A DNA stretch of 64,000 nucleotides from Antedon mediterranea (lineage: Eukaryota > Echinodermata > Crinoidea > Comatulida > Antedonidae), in the NCBI RefSeq assembly GCF_964355755.1, contig NC_092677.1:15036101-15100100 (forward strand), in the 5' to 3' direction. The translations under genes were made by a program, and so were the position numbers. Below the pieces are notes generated by a model, which was not told the origin of the DNA, ran no database searches, and saw only the letters and a list, made by a program, of their open reading frames with translations. Of this stretch, positions 58,901 to 64,000 are shown one piece after another. Position 1 is the first letter of the stretch, and each line of letters starts with the position of its first letter.

Positions 58901-60700
58901 ACCCTGTTTGGTCAATATTGATAATATACAGTAGATAATTTTTTTGTTTAAGCTGAGTAATTTAATTAAAAAATTATTTTCAATTTCTTTTGAAGGAAGA
59001 AGCCCACAGAATTGTATTGACATATTGCAATACTTTTGTCTACTTCACTTATTTTTAACTGAGGAATTGAATATAAATGATGCAATGCTCTTTGTCTACA
59101 ATTTCAATCACTTTGTAGGCCCTTTGGGTGACCTTCTCAATTTACTCATACTGATTTTCTAAAGGGAAAAGACCATGCATTGATACCTCCATGACCTATT
59201 AGAAAATTGTTCAGTACTTCCTATATCAATTTCATATTGAATTGTACATAATTATATCATATCTAATCATTTTAGTTGTAATAACTAATAGATCTAGAGT
59301 CAAATTAATATATCAGTCAACTTTCATAAAAAAAACATGCTGAAATATGCAAACATTTTGATTAGGTCCAAATATCTTTGCTAAAGTCTATTCAAGATTT
59401 CCTTAGTTAGTGAAACAGAAATTTTGGTAAAACAAGGGTCTTTTTACTATTGAAAAGTCTCAAAAGAATGGTTTTCTCCTTAATAACTGGTTTTGGTAGT
59501 TTGTTTGTACTAAAAATAAAACTGGTTTCCATCTGTGATTTTTGAGTAGACAGAATCAGTTGTTGTCTGAAATCGTTTTAAAGTGGGTTCTTTTTTGTGG
59601 TTTTTTGTGTTACAGACCAATTTCTGTTGACAACTGAAAAGAACGCTCTTAAAACTGTACTCTTTCAATAGAAACGAGCCACTGCATGCAAAAAAAAATT
59701 GCAACAGCTAGCCAGTGGAGCAGTTAGTAGCCTTCAACTATGAAGTTTGCTCCTAAATGGAAGAAAATCTTTGATTTGATTTAAACTATTTCAGAACAAC
59801 AAAAATTACAAAATACAAACAATACACAGTGACAAATTACTAAGGAATCCCTGTATGAAGACTTTTCTCTATGTAACAAAAACTAATTGTATTTCCTTTT
59901 AAATTAGGACAGTCATATGAATCAGTAATTCAAGTTTCTGTAATATAATGATGTAATGAAGAAGATAAACAATGAAATGTTTATGTACTTTAGGTACTGT
60001 GTGACCATAAATCTCCATGGAACTGCCAGGGTAGTTCCATGTTATGAGTTTTATGTAGGAAGTATTGTGTAATGCATTAAGGTTTAAAGGTTGCATAGAC
60101 ATCACTATTGCCCAATAATATGAACATTTATTGAGTTGTGTATTGGGCAATATAAAGTTATGGTCACACGCACTAGTGTTAACCATGCATGGATTTAAGC
60201 TGATTCGAATTGTACTAGACAAGTGACTTTAATGTTTGTGAGATCTGAACTTGACATATGTCCTATATTATTGCATTGTAATTAGTATCAAATTTAGGGC
60301 CCTCCTTTGGATCACATTTTGTAGTCTACAGCACTACCGGGCATAGATATTGTACTGTACATAGATATGGCTGATACTTTATGTGGAGCCATTTTCTTTT
60401 CACTGCGACTGTACTATTTCTTTTCATTTATTAAATTTAAGTCAAACCTAATAATGCATTTCATGATAAATAATTCAAAATTTTTAATCTCAAGGTTGTT
60501 AGAAATATTTGAGTTTAGATTCTTTCTTGTTTATTAAGTTTAGTTTTATAATTTTTTAATAAGTTGGATAAATAATTTATTGCTTTTCATTTTTTCTGTG
60601 AAGAAATGCTATAAATTAATTATGATAAGTGCAGTAAACTAGCAATTAGAATATCGCTGTGCTTAAATCATGCATTCAAACCATATTTTGTTTAAATGTA
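55930..60700. other. No gene seen; long AT-rich spacer
   Basis: Between the COPA promoter and the next gene. Open frames are short with no splice context. It is probably the 5' intron of the right-hand gene in part, because that gene needs an upstream exon. No RNA gene is recognised. Confidence 0.5.
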
Positions 60701-60816
60701 AAGGTCTGTCTACAAACAATGATGTCATACCACTACCATATTAAGCGTATCACTACAGTACCATATTTTGTTCATTTTTTTGTCAAACTAGTTTGATAAG
60801 TGTAAACAAGGCTTAA
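60701..60816. mobile_element. MITE copy, short
   Basis: Ends AAGGTCTGTCTACAAAC and GTGTAAACAAGGCTTAA, interior CCACTACCATATT and GTCAAACTAGTTTGATAAG; same family as 41489-41634. Confidence 0.7.
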
Positions 60817-61366
60817 GTAATAGTAATCCTCAAACAATTCTTGCTCTGTTCAATGATAAGTACGAGTTTATATTTTGATCGCTAGCCAACCTGCTCTTCA
60901 ACCTTCAACCAAATTTCATTTTATTTTTTTGGACTGTAAAAGATATTGTCAAGTATCTTCTTATCTTTTTTCTAGTCTCAATGTTCTTAAAAATGGATTT
61001 ACTTGTAGATTACCGAGATACTTTGACTCCACTATTGATATTTTCTTTAATTGTAACTTGTTTATTTAAGAAATGTTTTTAATTAGTTTTTGTGCTCTTT
61101 TTCGATGTTCTTTTATTTCATGTTTTATGTATTCTTCCAGTCTGTAAATGGCAGGCTCCCCGCTGTTGATTGTGTATTGAAATTACATTTAACAAAAAAG
61201 TGAATAAAAAACTGACTTAACTATTAATTTACTATTACAAATATTCTTTTATTTCTTTCAGATGGCTTTTATAAAACTTGCCAGCCAGTGATCTCATCAT
61301 TCAATTGCTTGTTTAGAAAACTGTTTTTTGGTTTTATAGTTTTCATTCCAATATTTATGTTTGGAC

Positions 61367-61943
61367 ATGTCTGGTGAGGGTCTATTGTATCCAAGTATAG
61401 CCAGTACTGTGTGCAGAAAATCTGAGCGTCAAAGTGATTCAGAAAGTAGTAATCCAGTGCTACAAACCACGCAAACCGACATGGATTCTTCTGACGAAAA
61501 AATGGACTCTGTGATTTGCGATCTTACTGAAATGAACGATTTATTAGAAAAAGAAAATCATGCAGGCATAGTAACACGACCGGCAGGGACCGACGTGGAA
61601 AACTTAGCGGAGGATGGTGGTGGTGATCGCAAACACATTATGAGTTCAGTACACACACTGATGAGCCATATAAAACAATTAACAGATGCTACGCGGGATT
61701 TAGCGCATGAGGAACTGAGCTTACGTGGTGAAATGGAGCGTGTCGCTGAGCAAGTCGAACAGCAATGTAAACAAGAAAAGATGACAAAGTTGCAGGAAAG
61801 CTCCATGTTGATTTTACCAGATGTAAAAACAATCATGCAGCCAGAAGGTGGGAATTTGATTGGTCAGTGCATGTTTCATCAACACCAATGCGATTGCCCA
61901 CCACAACCTTTGACCTTGCACGTAAACCCCAATACACATATTG
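61367..61943 (+). CDS. First coding exon of an unrecognised gene (192 codons, continues to the right)
   Basis: The exon opens at an acceptor, TTTCTTTCAG|ATGG at 61261/61262. An ATG there gives only a 9-codon upstream frame, and an in-frame TAG (61337) precedes the chosen ATG at 61367 (MSGEGLLYPS). The exon ends at TTG|GTGAGT (61943/61944) in phase 1. The protein begins Ser/Asp-rich, then has a likely coiled coil (about residues 90-145, LMSHIKQLTDATRDLAHEEL and following) and a His/Cys segment (FHQHQCDCPPQP) near the end. Upstream non-coding exon(s) are implied. I do not recognise the family, and no later exon was identified before 64000. A cytoplasmic scaffold-type protein is the most that can be suggested. 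Confidence 0.65.
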
Positions 61944-64000
61944 GTGAGTTTCCTTTGTTTTTCGTTTATTTCTTTTATTATTACTATCAGAAATTTAGTT
62001 ATTATTTGTTTATTTTTATATAAAAATATTTCATTTTTACACAAAACATCTTCTTTTAAACTGATATATTTTCTAAATGTTATATATTTTGTTGGCAATT
62101 TTTCAATTACTTCCTTTTAAAATTTTCTCTTTTCATCCAAACCCAATTATTTTCTGCTTTTATCACTTAGTAATAAGTGCAACCTTGGTGGCTATTTGCT
62201 TGTTTGAATACTAATCACATTTTCCTGGGTTGAAACATATCTCCCTAATAGCTAATGCAATCTGATGCGAACCTGAACTGGAGCTGGTATTTATAGCAGA
62301 TATGACTTCATGATAAAGATGATCCAAATCATATATGCGGATAACACATGGCTTGATCACTCTCTGAATACTGTACCGCGATAGACAGATTTCAGAATGT
62401 GACATTAGGCAAGCACTTTACGTACATTCAGATGTTCACCCAGTGTTTGTGTTTTAATGCTAAACAAGCTAAACCGCAATGTAACTGTGCAGTGATAAGA
62501 GAAAAGATCGTTAATTTTTTTTACTTGGTTAAATTTTCGATTGAATTTGATTTTGCATGCTAAGCTTATTTACATTTATGATTGAAAATGTCTTGTTCTA
62601 TTATTACAAGCCTTTCAGCTGATTCATCAACCTCATTTGCATAAATCTTTAGGTCCTTGTCAAATTGTATGCTTATAATATTCATCACAAATCAATCATT
62701 GTACAATGAAAATTAAAATGATATTTTCACTAAGGCACATTGATTTACTGTGTTGTTTAATTCATTTTCAAACTTATGAATTAATGTTGGAACCTTAAAA
62801 ATCTTCTTATTTTGCTTTTTCAAGGTACTTGAATTTGTAAAGTCCATTGTTTATTCCAAAGTACTATGATGAAAGACAAGAGTTATTGTGAATAATTTTT
62901 TTATTTGTAGTTTTGTTCAAAGAAAATAAATAAATAATAATATTCTTCAGTGAGTAATATCTGGGATAGAAATGACGGAAGGGGAGGAGGGGCCAGTAGA
63001 GGAAAAGGTTTAGGACGACCAGAGAATTTTAAAGTATTGTTTGAGGAATAGAAACTAGTGTTATTTGATTTTGTTTTGTATGGATCCACCACCGTTGAAG
63101 ATCTATAAAATGTTGTTCAACAGTAACCAAAAAACTTCTTTTATTGACCATTCATCCAACTAAAGTAATAAAAGTAAAACATCCACTTCAACTGCTTAGT
63201 TTACTATTTAATTGAATACTAAAGTTTAATTATCTGTTAAAAGTTTATTATTTTCGTGAGAGCTAGCAATTTAACATAATTTGGATTAAATTTAGATACT
63301 AAACTATCAACTTGACAATTAACTTGATAATACAAACTGAAATTTAATTGCCTATTTCGTCAAACAAAGACTGCTTTATGCTGCAGAAAGAAAGCTCTGT
63401 CTCTCCTTCTTCCACCTTTTTCCTTCCTCCAAATGGAACATATAATAATAACAACTCTATTTAAAAACGGATGCAACACTTGAATCACCAGATTAATGTG
63501 TTTCGCAAGGCTGTTACTTACTATAAACCTATTTACACAAGTTATTATTTACAGTACATATGAATAAAAAACTATATACAAAAAGAGACACAACTGACAC
63601 AATTAAAAAAAAAAGTTTCCAGTATATGCTGCTACAGATATTACCCATATCAAAGTTGGAGCAGCAATCCACATAAACGAATCACCTTTTATTCTTTCTG
63701 AAACATCTATGATAATATGTGCTACAAAATCAAGATTTAAAAATAAGAATTTTGATTAAATTTATTTGAATATTCTTTCATTAATATCATTTTATTACAA
63801 TATAGTTTATTTAGAGAGATTTTTGATGAGCAATTTAAAATCTACATCATTAAGGCACACATGTTAGTTACCACGGTAACTGATATTAATTAAAGCCATT
63901 TACAACTAAAAACGACTAAAAAAAGTCGAATGCATTGTATTGGATAAGAGCTGATCTAGGTAAAGACTGGTCAATATCGTATGATAATTTGACATGGGAT
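61944..64000. other. Probable intron of the right-hand gene; one odd minus-strand frame
   Basis: No plus-strand exon is recognised to the window edge. The minus-strand frame 62405-62211 has protein-like composition (VIKPCVIRIYDLDHLYHEVI) but no clear donor, so it is reported as uncertain. Otherwise AT-rich and featureless. Confidence 0.4.

Overview
The window is AT-rich animal nuclear DNA: genes with introns, long AT-rich spacers, many small DNA transposons and tRNA-derived SINEs. Gene content (a single Vangl, COPA, a large array of Frizzled cysteine-rich domains, tandem P-loop sulfotransferase-like genes) points to an invertebrate deuterostome. An echinoderm is my best guess, but this rests on general impression rather than a diagnostic marker. 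All exon models were read by eye from splice sites and checked by adding up reading-frame phases.

Layout. 1-905: tandem repeat, unit about 155-174 bp, running up to the stop codon of the first gene. 906-6799 (-): an intact 9-exon, 1416-residue protein with two C2H2 fingers and a DUF6729/transposase-like core; a likely promoter lies near 7440-7625. 7.6-18.7 kb: mostly non-coding, with MITE-like elements, a SINE and a near-perfect 101-bp hairpin. 18.7-22.5 kb (+): Vangl, the four-pass planar cell polarity protein, in two coding exons. 22.5-28.3 kb: 3' flank plus several transposons, including a 1072-bp element with 88-bp inverted ends and a 10-bp target duplication. 28.3-37.5 kb (-): a secreted protein made of tandem Frizzled-type cysteine-rich domains (nine intact, two broken in one exon) followed by FG-GAP/VCBS-like repeats. 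39.8-43.3 kb (-): a MITE and two intronless sulfotransferase-like paralogues about 88% identical. 44.8-55.7 kb (-): complete COPA (coatomer alpha), 24 coding exons and 1224 residues, with a transposon nested in intron 11 and another in intron 1. 55.9-61.2 kb: gene-poor. 61.3 kb to the right edge (+): the first coding exon of an unrecognised gene that continues beyond the window.

The genes do not form an operon-like unit. COPA serves Golgi-to-ER transport. Vangl and the Frizzled-domain protein could both touch Wnt/planar polarity, but their adjacency is only suggestive. The most unusual object is the Frizzled-domain array: ten of its 13 coding exons make a phase 1 domain cassette, nine of them intact, and the one decayed exon can be skipped without breaking the frame.
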